Positions 43,028 to 52,419 of a stretch of 64,000 nucleotides of DNA are shown here, in pieces. The stretch lies in contig NZ_PPHG01000096.1 in assembly GCF_002904295.1 (NCBI RefSeq), positions 124,001 to 188,000 on the forward strand. Direction: 5' to 3'. Made by a program: the position numbers and the translations under genes. Numbering within the stretch: position 1 is the stretch's first letter; each line of letters begins with the position of its first letter. The DNA is from Amycolatopsis sp. CA-128772 (lineage in GTDB: Bacteria > Actinomycetota > Actinomycetes > Mycobacteriales > Pseudonocardiaceae). The notes below the pieces were generated by a model, which ran no database searches, had not been told where the DNA came from, and saw only the letters and a list, made by a program, of their open reading frames with translations.

Positions 43028-43990
43028 GTGGAACAGGCTTTCTGGGTTCAAAGTCCCGGCTCGGGACAGCTGCGCGAGGAACGGCTGCCCGAACCCGGGC
43101 CGGACGACGTCCTCGTCCGCACGCTGTGCTCCGGCGTGAGCCGCGGCACCGAAACCCTCGTCTTCCGCGGCGGCGTCCCGGCGAGCCAGCACGACGTCAT
43201 GCGCGCGCCCTTCCAGGAGGGTGAGTTCCCCGGCCCGGTCAAGTACGGCTACCTCAACGTCGGCGTCGTCGAACAGGGACCGCCGCACCTCGAGGGCCGG
43301 ACCGTCTTCTGCCTCTACCCGCACCAGACCGCGTACGTCGTCCCGGCGAGCGCGGTGACGCCGGTGCCGGACGCCGTCCCGCCCGGGCGCGCGATCCTCG
43401 CCGGCACGGTCGAGACCGCGGTCAACGCCGTGTGGGACGCGCGCCCGCGGCTCGGCGACCGGATCGCCGTCATCGGCGCCGGGATGGTCGGGGCGAGCGT
43501 GGCGAAACTCCTCAGTGGCTTCCCCGCGACGAAGGTGCAGCTGGTCGACGTCGATCCCGCCAAAGCGGACATCGCCGCCGCGCTCGGTGTCGACTTCTCG
43601 ACTCCCGAAGACGCCCGGGGCGACTGCGACCTCGTCGTGCACGCCAGCGCGTCCGAGGACGGCCTCGCCAAAGCCCTGCAGCTGCTCGCGCCGGAAGGTG
43701 AGGTCGTGGAGCTGTCCTGGTACGGCGACCGCCGGGTGAGCGTCCCGCTCGGCGAGAACTTCCACTCGCGCCGGCTGGTGATCCGCAGCAGCCAGGTCGG
43801 CACGGTCGCCCGGCCGGACCGCAGCTACGCCCAGCGCCTCGCCGTCGCCCTCGATCTGCTGGCCGATCCGGCGTTCGAAGCGCTGGTCAGCGGGGAATGC
43901 ATGTTTGACGATCTTCCGTCCGTGTTACCCCGGCTGGCCGCAAATGAACTTTCCGCCCTGTGCCTCCGTGTCATGTATCAGCCGCAGTGA
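43028..43990 (+). CDS. MDR-type dehydrogenase, BchC-like
   Basis: A 320-residue medium-chain dehydrogenase without a structural zinc lobe. The N-terminus has [24 protein letters not shown], as in the BchC branch, and a Rossmann motif [17 protein letters not shown] followed by [10 protein letters not shown], suggesting NAD. The [23 protein letters not shown] block is typical of the group. GTG start behind GAGGAG. It begins an operon with the PTPS homologue (31-bp gap) and presumably oxidises or reduces an intermediate of the same pathway. Confidence 0.85.
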   Translation: MEQAFWVQSPGSGQLREERLPEPGPDDVLVRTLCSGVSRGTETLVFRGGVPASQHDVMRAPFQEGEFPGPVKYGYLNVGVVEQGPPHLEGRTVFCLYPHQTAYVVPASAVTPVPDAVPPGRAILAGTVETAVNAVWDARPRLGDRIAVIGAGMVGASVAKLLSGFPATKVQLVDVDPAKADIAAALGVDFSTPEDARGDCDLVVHASASEDGLAKALQLLAPEGEVVELSWYGDRRVSVPLGENFHSRRLVIRSSQVGTVARPDRSYAQRLAVALDLLADPAFEALVSGECMFDDLPSVLPRLAANELSALCLRVMYQPQ

Positions 43991-44021
43991 CCACGTCCAC
44001 CCGAACGCATCGGAGGTCTTG

Positions 44022-44420
44022 GTGTTCAGCATCACCGTCCGTGACCACGTGATGGTCGCCCACAGCTTCCGCGGGGAGGTCTTCGGACCCGCGCAACGCC
44101 TGCACGGCGCGACCTTCGTGGTGGATGCGACCTTCCGCCGGGCCGAGCTCGACGAGGACAACATCGTCGTCGACATCGGCAAGGCCACGGAAGAGCTCAA
44201 GGCGGTGCTGAGCGACCTGAACTACCGCAACCTCGACGACGAGCCGGAGTTCAAGGGCGTCAACACCTCCACCGAGTTCCTCGCGAAGGTCATCGCCGAT
44301 CGCCTGGCCGACGCCGTCCACGCCGGACGCCTCGGCGAAGGCGCGCGCGGCCTCGAAGGGATCGCCGTCTCGCTGCACGAATCGCACGTCGCCTGGGCGA
44401 GTTACGAGCGTGCCCTGTGA
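44022..44420 (+). CDS. 6-pyruvoyltetrahydropterin synthase/QueD homologue with altered active site
   Basis: A 132-residue T-fold protein of the PTPS/QueD family. His14 (VMVAHSF) and His28 (RLHGATF) match two zinc ligands, but the third, the last His of HGH, is Ala30. The catalytic Cys four residues before the HG motif is Ala24, and the catalytic Asp-His of LDHxxLN is replaced in LNYRNLDD. Glu120 (LHESH), which anchors the pterin ring, is kept. It may therefore bind a pterin or pyrimidine without doing PTPS chemistry. GTG start behind GGAGGTC; stop overlaps the glycosyltransferase GTG by 4 bp. Confidence 0.85.
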   Translation: MFSITVRDHVMVAHSFRGEVFGPAQRLHGATFVVDATFRRAELDEDNIVVDIGKATEELKAVLSDLNYRNLDDEPEFKGVNTSTEFLAKVIADRLADAVHAGRLGEGARGLEGIAVSLHESHVAWASYERAL

Positions 44421-45484
44421 ACAGCCTGTACGTGATCCTCCCCGGGGACGTCGACGACTCGTCCGTCCCCAGCGGCGGCAACACCTACGACCGCCGGATG
44501 TGCGACCGGCTCGCCGCGGCCGGGCTCGACGTGCGCGAGATCGCCGTCGCCGGCAGCTGGCCGCGGCCGGACACCGAGGCCCGCGCGGTCCTCGGGCACC
44601 TCCTCTCCGCGCTGCCCACCGGCTCGGCCGTGCTGCTCGACGGCCTGGTCGCCTGCGGGGTGCCCGAGGTCGTCGTCCCGCAGGCCCGGCGCCTTTCGCT
44701 CTCGGTGCTGGTGCACCTGCCCCTGGCCGACGAGACCGGCCTGCCGCCCGCGCTCGCCGCCGAGCTCGACGCGCTGGAACGCGAGACGCTGCGGGCCGCC
44801 GGCTCGGTCGTCGCGACCAGCGAGTGGGCCGCCCGCCGGCTGATCGGCCACCACGGCCTGGCCCCCCACCGCGTGCACGCGGTGACGCCGGGCGTCGACC
44901 CTTCGCCGCCGGCCATCGGCACCGACGGCGTGTCGCGGCTGGTCTGCGTGGCCAACGTGACCCCGCGCAAGGGACAGGGCGTGCTCGCCCAGGCCCTCGA
45001 AACCGTCGCCGACCTGCGCTGGACCTGCGAATGCGTCGGCGGGATCCGCCGCGAGACCAAGTACGTCGAGCGGCTGCGCGAGCACCGGCTCGGCGCCCGC
45101 TTCACGCTCACCGGCCCGCGCACCGGCGCGGCGCTCGCCGCGACTTACCACACCGCCGACCTGCTCGTGCTGCCTTCGCGCGCCGAGACCTTCGGCATGG
45201 TGGTCACCGAGGCCCTCGCCCGCGGCGTGCCGGTGCTGACCACCGACGTCGACGCGCTGCCCGACACGCTCGGCGTCGCGCCGGACGGCTCGGTGCCCGG
45301 GATGCTCGTCCCCGGCGACGACGTCGAGGCGCTCGGCGCCGCCCTGCGCCGCTGGCTCACCGAGCCGGCGCTGCGGACGCGGCTGCGCGCGTCGGCGAAG
45401 CTGCGCCGCGAGACCCTGACCGGCTGGGACGACACCGCCCGCCGGATCGCCGACATCCTCCTCCGGCAGGAGGCGGCGGCATGA
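44417..45484 (+). CDS. Glycosyltransferase family 4 (GT-B fold)
   Basis: A 355-residue retaining-type glycosyltransferase. The C-terminal nucleotide-sugar domain contains [20 protein letters not shown], and the EX7E motif is intact in [21 protein letters not shown]. The N-terminal acceptor domain has [13 protein letters not shown]. No signal peptide or membrane helix. It starts inside the PTPS stop and its own stop overlaps the methyltransferase start, so it belongs to the coupled pathway operon and likely glycosylates its product. A degenerate paralogue lies at 51.3 kb. Confidence 0.9.
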   Translation: MNSLYVILPGDVDDSSVPSGGNTYDRRMCDRLAAAGLDVREIAVAGSWPRPDTEARAVLGHLLSALPTGSAVLLDGLVACGVPEVVVPQARRLSLSVLVHLPLADETGLPPALAAELDALERETLRAAGSVVATSEWAARRLIGHHGLAPHRVHAVTPGVDPSPPAIGTDGVSRLVCVANVTPRKGQGVLAQALETVADLRWTCECVGGIRRETKYVERLREHRLGARFTLTGPRTGAALAATYHTADLLVLPSRAETFGMVVTEALARGVPVLTTDVDALPDTLGVAPDGSVPGMLVPGDDVEALGAALRRWLTEPALRTRLRASAKLRRETLTGWDDTARRIADILLRQEAAA

Positions 45485-46371
45485 CCGCGTTCGCGCCGGA
45501 CTGGCTCTACCTGCGCGAACCCGCGGACGCCGCGGCCCGCGCCACCGAGCTCCTCGACCCGCTGCGCGTCCACCTGGCCGAGACTGCGGGGGTGCAACCC
45601 CCGCACCCCGCCCGGGAGGGCGCTGCCCCCCGGACCCCCCGGGGTGGTTTCGTCATCCGCGACCTCGGCTGCGGCACCGGCTCGCTGGGCCGCTGGCTGG
45701 CCGCGCGCCTGCCCGGCACCCAGCACTGGATCCTGCACGACCACGACACCGAGCTGCTCGCCCACGCGCAGGCCGGCCTGCCGGACACCGCGCTGGACGG
45801 CAGCCCGGTCGACGTCGTCGCCGAGCAGCGGGACGTCACCGCGCTGCGGGCCGCCGACCTCGCCGGGACGTCGCTGGTCACCGCGTCCGCGCTGCTCGAC
45901 CTGCTGACCAGGGACGAGGTCACCGCCCTGGCCACGGCGGTCGTCGAAGCGGGCTGCGCGGCGCTGCTGATGCTGTCGGTCACCGGCAAGGTGGAGCTCT
46001 CGCCCGCCGACCCGCTCGACCCGGCCGTCGCCGCCGCCTTCAACGCCCACCAGCGCCGCGTCACCGACGACGGCCGCCGGCTTCTCGGCCCGAACGCGGT
46101 CGACGTCGCCGCGACCGCGTTCGAGAGGCTCGGCGCCCGGGTCGTCCGGGCGGACAGCGCCTGGCGGCTCGGCCCGGACCAGGCCGAACTGCAGCGGCAG
46201 TGGCTCGAGGGCTGGGTCGGCGCGGCCGTCGAGCAGCTGCCCGGGCTGCGTCCGGTCGCCGACGGCTACCTGCAGCGACGGCTCGAGCCGGCGGCGGCCG
46301 GCGAGCTGCACGCGGTCATCCACCACGGCGACCTGCTGGTCCTGCCGCCGAGCCGTGAGGTGGCGGCGTGA
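45481..46371 (+). CDS. Class I SAM-dependent methyltransferase with a low-complexity insert
   Basis: A 296-residue Rossmann methyltransferase. Motif I is IRDLGCGTGSLGRWL, followed by the acidic loop HDHDTELL and a motif IV-like TASALLDLLTRDEV. Between the N-terminal helix and motif I lies a Pro/Arg-rich insert (about residues 38-57) coded by a hairpin-rich stretch that looks like a later insertion. It starts at ATG 45481 overlapping the glycosyltransferase stop and ends overlapping the membrane-protein GTG. Substrate unknown; a pathway intermediate is likely. Confidence 0.85.
   Translation: MTAFAPDWLYLREPADAAARATELLDPLRVHLAETAGVQPPHPAREGAAPRTPRGGFVIRDLGCGTGSLGRWLAARLPGTQHWILHDHDTELLAHAQAGLPDTALDGSPVDVVAEQRDVTALRAADLAGTSLVTASALLDLLTRDEVTALATAVVEAGCAALLMLSVTGKVELSPADPLDPAVAAAFNAHQRRVTDDGRRLLGPNAVDVAATAFERLGARVVRADSAWRLGPDQAELQRQWLEGWVGAAVEQLPGLRPVADGYLQRRLEPAAAGELHAVIHHGDLLVLPPSREVAA
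45586..45604. repeat. Hairpin element inside the methyltransferase gene
   Basis: GCGGGGG-TGCAA-CCCCCGC is a perfect 7-bp stem with 5-nt loop, followed by C-rich sequence to about 45650. It encodes part of the Pro/Arg-rich insert and keeps the frame. It resembles GC-rich palindromic insertions that occur inside actinobacterial genes. Confidence 0.5.
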
Positions 46372-47366
46372 AGCGCGCGCTGGCCTGGCTGCGGATCCTC
46401 GGCGCCGTCGGCATCCTCGCGGTCCTCGTCTGGCAGCTCGGCAGCGCCGCCTTCCTCGACGGCCTCGGCCGGATCAGCGCCGTCGGCGTGCTGGCCGCCC
46501 TCGCCATCGGCTTCGTGACGACGTTGCTCAGCGCGGGCCGCTGGCAGATCGTCGCCACCCGGCTCGGCCTGCGGCTTTCGCTGCGCGCCGCGGTCGGTGA
46601 CTACTACCGGGCGCTGTTCCTCAACGGCGTGTTGCCCGCGGGCGTCCTCGGCGACGTCCACCGCGCGGTCCAGCACGGCCGCGACAGCGGGGACGTGCCC
46701 CGCGGCGTGCGGGCCGTCGTCCTGGAGCGGACCGCGGGCCAGGTCGTGCTGATCGCGTCCGCGGTCGCCGTCGTGCTCGCGTCGCCGGGGGTCGTGCCCG
46801 GCGCGTTCCGCGAGGTCGTCGTGGTGGCCGGGGTGGTCGTCGCGGTGGCCGCCGTGGCCGCGCTGGTCGTGGGCCGCCTGCTGGGCGGGCGCTGGATCCA
46901 CAGCCCGTCGAAGTTCCGGCGCGGCTTCGCCGCCACCCTCGCCGACGTCCGGCTGGGCCTGCTGACCCGCGAGACCTGGCCCAGCGTGGGTTTCCTGTCG
47001 GTGGCGACGCTGGCCGGGCACCTGGCGCTGTTCGTCGTCGCCGCCCGGGTCGCCGGGGTCGGCGCGCCGGTGTGGCAGCTCGTGCCGCTGATGGTCCTCG
47101 CGCTGCTCGCGATGGGCCTGCCGCTCAACGTCGGCGGCTTCGGCCCGCGCGAGGGCGTCTGCGCCCTGCTCTTCGGCGCGGCCGGCCTGGGCGCCGCCCA
47201 AGGTGTCACCGTCGCCGTCGTCTACGGCGTGCTCACGCTGGTCGCGAGCCTGCCGGGCGCCGGTGTCCTGCTCGTCCGGAGCCTCGCTGGGGTGCGCCGG
47301 ACGGCACTTTCACGTGAAAGTGCCGCACGAACGGCCCGGCCCTTCCAGGTGGAAGTGCCGGGATAG
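46368..47366 (+). CDS. LPG-synthase-type (UPF0104) integral membrane protein
   Basis: A 332-residue protein with about eight membrane helices, of the lysylphosphatidylglycerol-synthase transmembrane family. Family blocks are [44 protein letters not shown] and [12 protein letters not shown]. Such domains occur in lipid flippases and with glycosyltransferases that build lipid-linked sugars; no synthase domain is fused here. The GTG overlaps the methyltransferase stop. A role in moving a lipid-linked or amphipathic product across the membrane is inference. Confidence 0.85.
   Translation: MKRALAWLRILGAVGILAVLVWQLGSAAFLDGLGRISAVGVLAALAIGFVTTLLSAGRWQIVATRLGLRLSLRAAVGDYYRALFLNGVLPAGVLGDVHRAVQHGRDSGDVPRGVRAVVLERTAGQVVLIASAVAVVLASPGVVPGAFREVVVVAGVVVAVAAVAALVVGRLLGGRWIHSPSKFRRGFAATLADVRLGLLTRETWPSVGFLSVATLAGHLALFVVAARVAGVGAPVWQLVPLMVLALLAMGLPLNVGGFGPREGVCALLFGAAGLGAAQGVTVAVVYGVLTLVASLPGAGVLLVRSLAGVRRTALSRESAARTARPFQVEVPG
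47302..47325. repeat. Perfect 24-bp palindrome at the end of the membrane-protein gene
   Basis: The central CACTTTCACGTGAAAGTG with flanking CGG and CCG is perfectly palindromic. It lies within the last 22 codons of the gene and encodes part of the hydrophilic C-terminus. The short inverted repeat at 363-376 shares the CTTTCACG core and is also at a gene end, so this may be a dispersed element. Confidence 0.7.
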
Positions 47367-47379
47367 AGAGGTGGAGGCC

Positions 47380-48033
47380 ATGACAGCAAGCGAGGTCGCG
47401 GGGGAGCTGCCGCGCCGGGCCGTGGTCGAGCGGGTGGTCGAGACCCGGTTGCCGACCCGGCACGGGACGTTCCGCGCGGTCGGGTACCTCGACCGCACCG
47501 GTACCGAGCAGGTCGCGCTGGTGTACGGCGAGATCTCGCCCCTCGGCGCCCTGACCCGGGTGCACAGCGAGTGCCTGACCGGCGACGTCTTCGGCTCGAC
47601 GCACTGCGAATGCGGCGACCAGCTGGCGGTGGCGCTGGACCGGATCGTCGAGGAGGGCTCGGGCGTGCTCGTGTACGTCCAGGGCCACGAGGGCCGCGGC
47701 ATCGGCCTGCTCGCGAAGCTCGAGGCGATGCGGCTGCAGCAGGACGAGGGCCTCGACACGGTCGACGCGAACGTGGTGCAGGGCCTGCCGGTCGACGCCC
47801 GCGACTACCACGCGGCGGCGGGCATCCTGACCGACCTCGGCATCCGCTCGGTGCGGTTGCTGTCCAACAACCCGCAGAAGGTCGAGCAGCTCACGCGCTA
47901 CGGAATCCGGATCAGCGAGCAGGTCCCGCTGCTGGTTCCGCCGAATCCGGAGAACCTGCGGTACCTGCGGACGAAGGCCGAGCGGATGGCCCACCTGCTG
48001 CCGCACCTGGGCCAGGCCTACTCAGGCGCCTAA
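47380..48033 (+). CDS. GTP cyclohydrolase II with Tyr-to-Met active-site change
   Basis: A 217-residue GTP cyclohydrolase II. The zinc Cys are Cys65, Cys76 and Cys78 ([18 protein letters not shown]), and the GTP-binding [11 protein letters not shown] is intact. At the position of E. coli Tyr105, in the KIRAY helix, it has Met117 (KLEAM). In Streptomyces coelicolor the paralogue with Met there is reported to release the formylated pyrimidine (FAPy) rather than the deformylated riboflavin precursor. No other rib gene is near. ATG at 47380 behind GGTGGAGG, 13 bp after the membrane-protein gene, so it is in the same operon. It is not a simple riboflavin gene. Confidence 0.93.
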   Translation: MTASEVAGELPRRAVVERVVETRLPTRHGTFRAVGYLDRTGTEQVALVYGEISPLGALTRVHSECLTGDVFGSTHCECGDQLAVALDRIVEEGSGVLVYVQGHEGRGIGLLAKLEAMRLQQDEGLDTVDANVVQGLPVDARDYHAAAGILTDLGIRSVRLLSNNPQKVEQLTRYGIRISEQVPLLVPPNPENLRYLRTKAERMAHLLPHLGQAYSGA

Positions 48034-48720
48034 CACCTCGAGCACCCCGGCGAAGCGCTGGACCAGCGTGTCCAGCAGGACGTGCCCCTTCGCCGCGGTC
48101 GCCAGCGAAGGACGGCCGACCACCCCCGACTCCGTGTACGCCCGCAGGCCCAGCGTCAGCAGGTGCTCCCGGTCGGTGACGTGGTCGGCCTCCTCGTGTC
48201 CGGGGCGGACCAGGTGCGGGTGGGCGTGCAGCAGGATCGACGTCTCCAGCTCACCCGCGTGCATGTCGTCGTCCGGGGACGTCCGCAGGCCGGCCGCGGT
48301 GTGCGCCGCCTGCCAGTCCGCGACGCCCGGGAACAGCGCCAGCGCGCCGGCCGCCTCCTGGACCACATTGGACAGTACGTAGTTGCCGCCGTGCCCGTTG
48401 ACCAGCACGAGCCGCTCCACGCCCGACGCGCGCAGCGACGCGGCGACGTCGGTGACCACGGCGTGCAGCGTCCGGGCGGAGATGCTCACCGTGCCGGCCC
48501 AGGCCGCGTGCTCGTGCGAGCACGAGATCGTGATCGGCGGCAGGTGGAGCACGGGGTAGCGGCCGGCGACCGCTTTCGCCAGGGTCGCCGCGATGATCGT
48601 GTCGGTGGCCAGCGGCAGGTGCGCGCCGTGCTGCTCGAAGCTGCCGACCGGCAGCACCGCGACCGACGCCCGCCGCTCCTGCTCGTCGGCGGTGGTGGCG
48701 AGCGGGAACAGATCGGTCAT
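48022..48720 (-). CDS. Creatininase-family amidohydrolase
   Basis: A 232-residue member of the creatininase family. Metal ligands and signature are intact: [21 protein letters not shown] and [10 protein letters not shown]. The family includes creatinine amidohydrolase, MftE, and the archaeal FAPy deformylase ArfB. Its position, convergent with a FAPy-type GTP cyclohydrolase II (12-bp overlap of 3' ends), makes a formamide-hydrolysing role on FAPy attractive. This is inference; no mycofactocin genes are seen here. Confidence 0.88.
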   Translation of the reverse strand: MTDLFPLATTADEQERRASVAVLPVGSFEQHGAHLPLATDTIIAATLAKAVAGRYPVLHLPPITISCSHEHAAWAGTVSISARTLHAVVTDVAASLRASGVERLVLVNGHGGNYVLSNVVQEAAGALALFPGVADWQAAHTAAGLRTSPDDDMHAGELETSILLHAHPHLVRPGHEEADHVTDREHLLTLGLRAYTESGVVGRPSLATAAKGHVLLDTLVQRFAGVLEVLGA

Positions 48721-48749
48721 CGCTGCGGCCCTTCACTAGGTTGGTGAGC

Positions 48750-49550
48750 ATGACCGAGCATGCCGCACTACTGGACATCGCGCGCGAGGCCGTGGCGAAG
48801 GCGACGGGGATCGTCCGGTCGCGCCCGGCTTTTTCCGTTTCCGCGAAAGGCGATCGCGATCTGGTGACCGACGTCGACACGGCGGTCGAGGATGCGCTGC
48901 GGGCGTTCCTCGCCGCCGAGACGCCGGAGATCGGGATCCTCGGCGAGGAGCGCGGCCGCAGCGGGGAGCGCGGCGGCCGCTGGTGGGCGCTCGACCCCAT
49001 CGACGGGACCGCCAACTTCGCCCGCGGAATTCCGCTCTGCGGGATTTCCCTGGCCCTGGTGGACGGCGACCACAGCACGGTCGCCGCGATCGCGCTGCCG
49101 TACCTCGGCGTCACGTACACCGCCGCGCGCGGCGAAGGTGCTTTCGCGAACGGAGAGCGCGTCGGTGCGTCGGCCGCGACGGAAGTTCGCGACGCGATGA
49201 TCGCCGTCGGCGACTTCGCGATCGGTGAGCTCGCCGAGGAGAAGAACCGCGCCCGGCTGACGCTCCTGTCCGACCTCGGCGCGCGGGCGCAGAAGATCAG
49301 GATGCTCGGCACGGCGGCGATCGACCTCGCCTGGGTCGCGGACGGAAAGCTCGACGCCGCACTGATCCTGTCCAACAACCCGTGGGACACCATGGCCGGC
49401 GTGCTGCTCGTGCGCGAGGCCGGCGGCGTTGTCGTGGACCGCGACGGCCGCGAGCACACGGTCGGTTCCGCGGCGACGATCGCCGTCGGCGCGGGGCTGC
49501 GCAAGGAGATCGTGGACGCACTTGATCGTGCGTACGGGGTTGTTCGTTAG
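48750..49550 (+). CDS. Inositol-monophosphatase-family phosphatase
   Basis: A 266-residue Mg-dependent phosphatase. The metal site is complete: GEERG, WALDPIDGTANF and, near the end, NNPWDTMAGVLLVREAGG. The family dephosphorylates inositol phosphates, fructose bisphosphate, histidinol phosphate or PAP. ATG at 48750 behind TTGGTGAGC. It is divergent from the creatininase gene by 29 bp. It might remove the ribose phosphate of the cluster's product, but a housekeeping role is equally possible. Confidence 0.9.
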   Translation: MTEHAALLDIAREAVAKATGIVRSRPAFSVSAKGDRDLVTDVDTAVEDALRAFLAAETPEIGILGEERGRSGERGGRWWALDPIDGTANFARGIPLCGISLALVDGDHSTVAAIALPYLGVTYTAARGEGAFANGERVGASAATEVRDAMIAVGDFAIGELAEEKNRARLTLLSDLGARAQKIRMLGTAAIDLAWVADGKLDAALILSNNPWDTMAGVLLVREAGGVVVDRDGREHTVGSAATIAVGAGLRKEIVDALDRAYGVVR

Positions 49551-49687
49551 GATTCCCGGGTACACGTAAGCGGCGCCACAGCGGTCGTTTGCGCTGTCCG
49601 CGCAAGGTTTTCGGCTACGTTGGTACCGGTCGGCCGCCCGGCCTGGCATGCTGACCGGATCTCGTCGGCCACATCGGAGAATGGTGG

Positions 49688-51166
<1,479 letters not shown>

Positions 51167-51269
51167 ACCTTCGCGGCCCGGGGTGCGTGTGACGTATGAG
51201 CCGTCACCGCCGTCGACCCACGCTGGAGGTAGCTGTGCCCGTTCCCACCGCCTTGCTCCGGCGCGCGCG

Positions 51270-52346
51270 ATGAGGCCCGCCGACCCGATGGTGTTCATCC
51301 TCCCGGCCGCGCCACCGGGCAGCGACACCTACGACAAGCGGATGTGCCAGACCCTGCCCGCGGTCGGCCAGCCGGTGCTGGAGCTGCCGATCGCCGGCGA
51401 CTGGCCGGAGCCGGACGCGACGTCGAGACGCCGGCTGGCGCGGTCGCTCGCCGCGCTCCCGGACCGGACGGTCGTGCTGCTCGACGGCATGATCGCCGCC
51501 GGCGTACCCGAGATCGTCGTCCCGCACGCGCGCCGCCTGCGCCTGGCCGTGCTGGTCCACCAGGCCCTCGCCGACGAGCCGGGGCTCGACCCGGCGCACG
51601 CCGCGGAGCTCGACGCCTGCGAGCGCGAGACGCTGCGGATGGCCGGCATGGTCGTCGCGACCAGCCCCTGGCTCGCCCGGGTCCTGATCGACCGCCACGA
51701 CCTCGACCCGGCCCGCGTCTACGTGGCCAAGCCGGGCACGGACGCGGCCCCCCTCGCGGCGGGCGCGGACGGCGTGTCACGCCTGTTGTGCGTCGGCGAC
51801 GTCACCCGCCGAAACGGCCACGACCTGCTGGTCCAGGCCCTCGGCGAGGTCGACCACCTGGCCCTGTCCTGCGTCTTCGCCGGCTCCCTGACGGCGGACC
51901 CGGCGTACGTCGAGGAACTCGGCTGGTCGATCGAGCGCCTCGGCCTCGGCAACCGCATCACCCTGGCGGGCGACGAGGTCGACCTGTCCGCCGCCTACAA
52001 CGCGGCGGACCTCCTGGTGATCCCGGCCCGCGCGGCGACGTCCGGTATGTACGTGGCGCAGGCACTGGCCAGGGGTATCCCGGTCCTGGCGTCGGAGGTG
52101 GGCGGGGTGTACGACGCCCTGGGCGTCGACGCGGACGGCGAGATGCCGGGCCTGCTGGTCGGCCCGGACGACCCGTACGCACTGGCGGACGCACTGCACC
52201 GCTGGTACGCGGACCCGGAGCTGCGCCGCTCGTTGCGCACGGCGGCACTGGGCCGGGGCAGCGCCCTGGAGGAGTGGGACGTGGCGGCGCGACGGTTGAC
52301 GCACGTCCTGTCGCGGCTGGCTTCGGAACCGCGGATCGTCGCCTGA
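51270..52346 (+). CDS. GT4-like paralogue with lost EX7E glutamates
   Basis: A 358-residue protein closely related to the glycosyltransferase at 44.4 kb (shared TYDKRMC, VLLDGMIAAGVPEIVVPHARR and ERETLRMAG blocks). In the donor-binding motif, [11 protein letters not shown] of the paralogue is AATSGMYVAQA here, so both glutamates of EX7E are replaced (Ala and Gln). It is unlikely to be an active retaining transferase of the usual kind and may be a partner or pseudo-enzyme. ATG at 51270; another at 51288. It follows the kinase gene by about 100 bp. Confidence 0.8.
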   Translation: MRPADPMVFILPAAPPGSDTYDKRMCQTLPAVGQPVLELPIAGDWPEPDATSRRRLARSLAALPDRTVVLLDGMIAAGVPEIVVPHARRLRLAVLVHQALADEPGLDPAHAAELDACERETLRMAGMVVATSPWLARVLIDRHDLDPARVYVAKPGTDAAPLAAGADGVSRLLCVGDVTRRNGHDLLVQALGEVDHLALSCVFAGSLTADPAYVEELGWSIERLGLGNRITLAGDEVDLSAAYNAADLLVIPARAATSGMYVAQALARGIPVLASEVGGVYDALGVDADGEMPGLLVGPDDPYALADALHRWYADPELRRSLRTAALGRGSALEEWDVAARRLTHVLSRLASEPRIVA

Positions 52347-52364
52347 CGCCGGCCCTCGCCCTGA

Positions 52365-52391
52365 CCTGGCGGTCCGGTCCGGTCCGCCGGG
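52365..52391. terminator. Terminator-like hairpin between GT paralogue and GH92
   Basis: CCTGGCGG and CCGCCGGG form an 8-bp stem with one mismatch around TCCGGTCCGGT, in the 73-bp space between convergent genes. Confidence 0.4.
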
Positions 52392-52419
52392 AAGCGAACT
52401 CCCCGGCGAACCCAACCCC

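Noticed and set aside
47380-48033. Riboflavin biosynthesis gene
   Set aside because: The Tyr-to-Met change, the absence of ribBDEH neighbours and the PTPS/GT/methyltransferase operon argue against a primary riboflavin role, although weak activity is possible.
48022-48720. Mycofactocin peptidase MftE
   Set aside because: The protein family fits, but no mftA, mftB, mftC or mftD gene is in the window.
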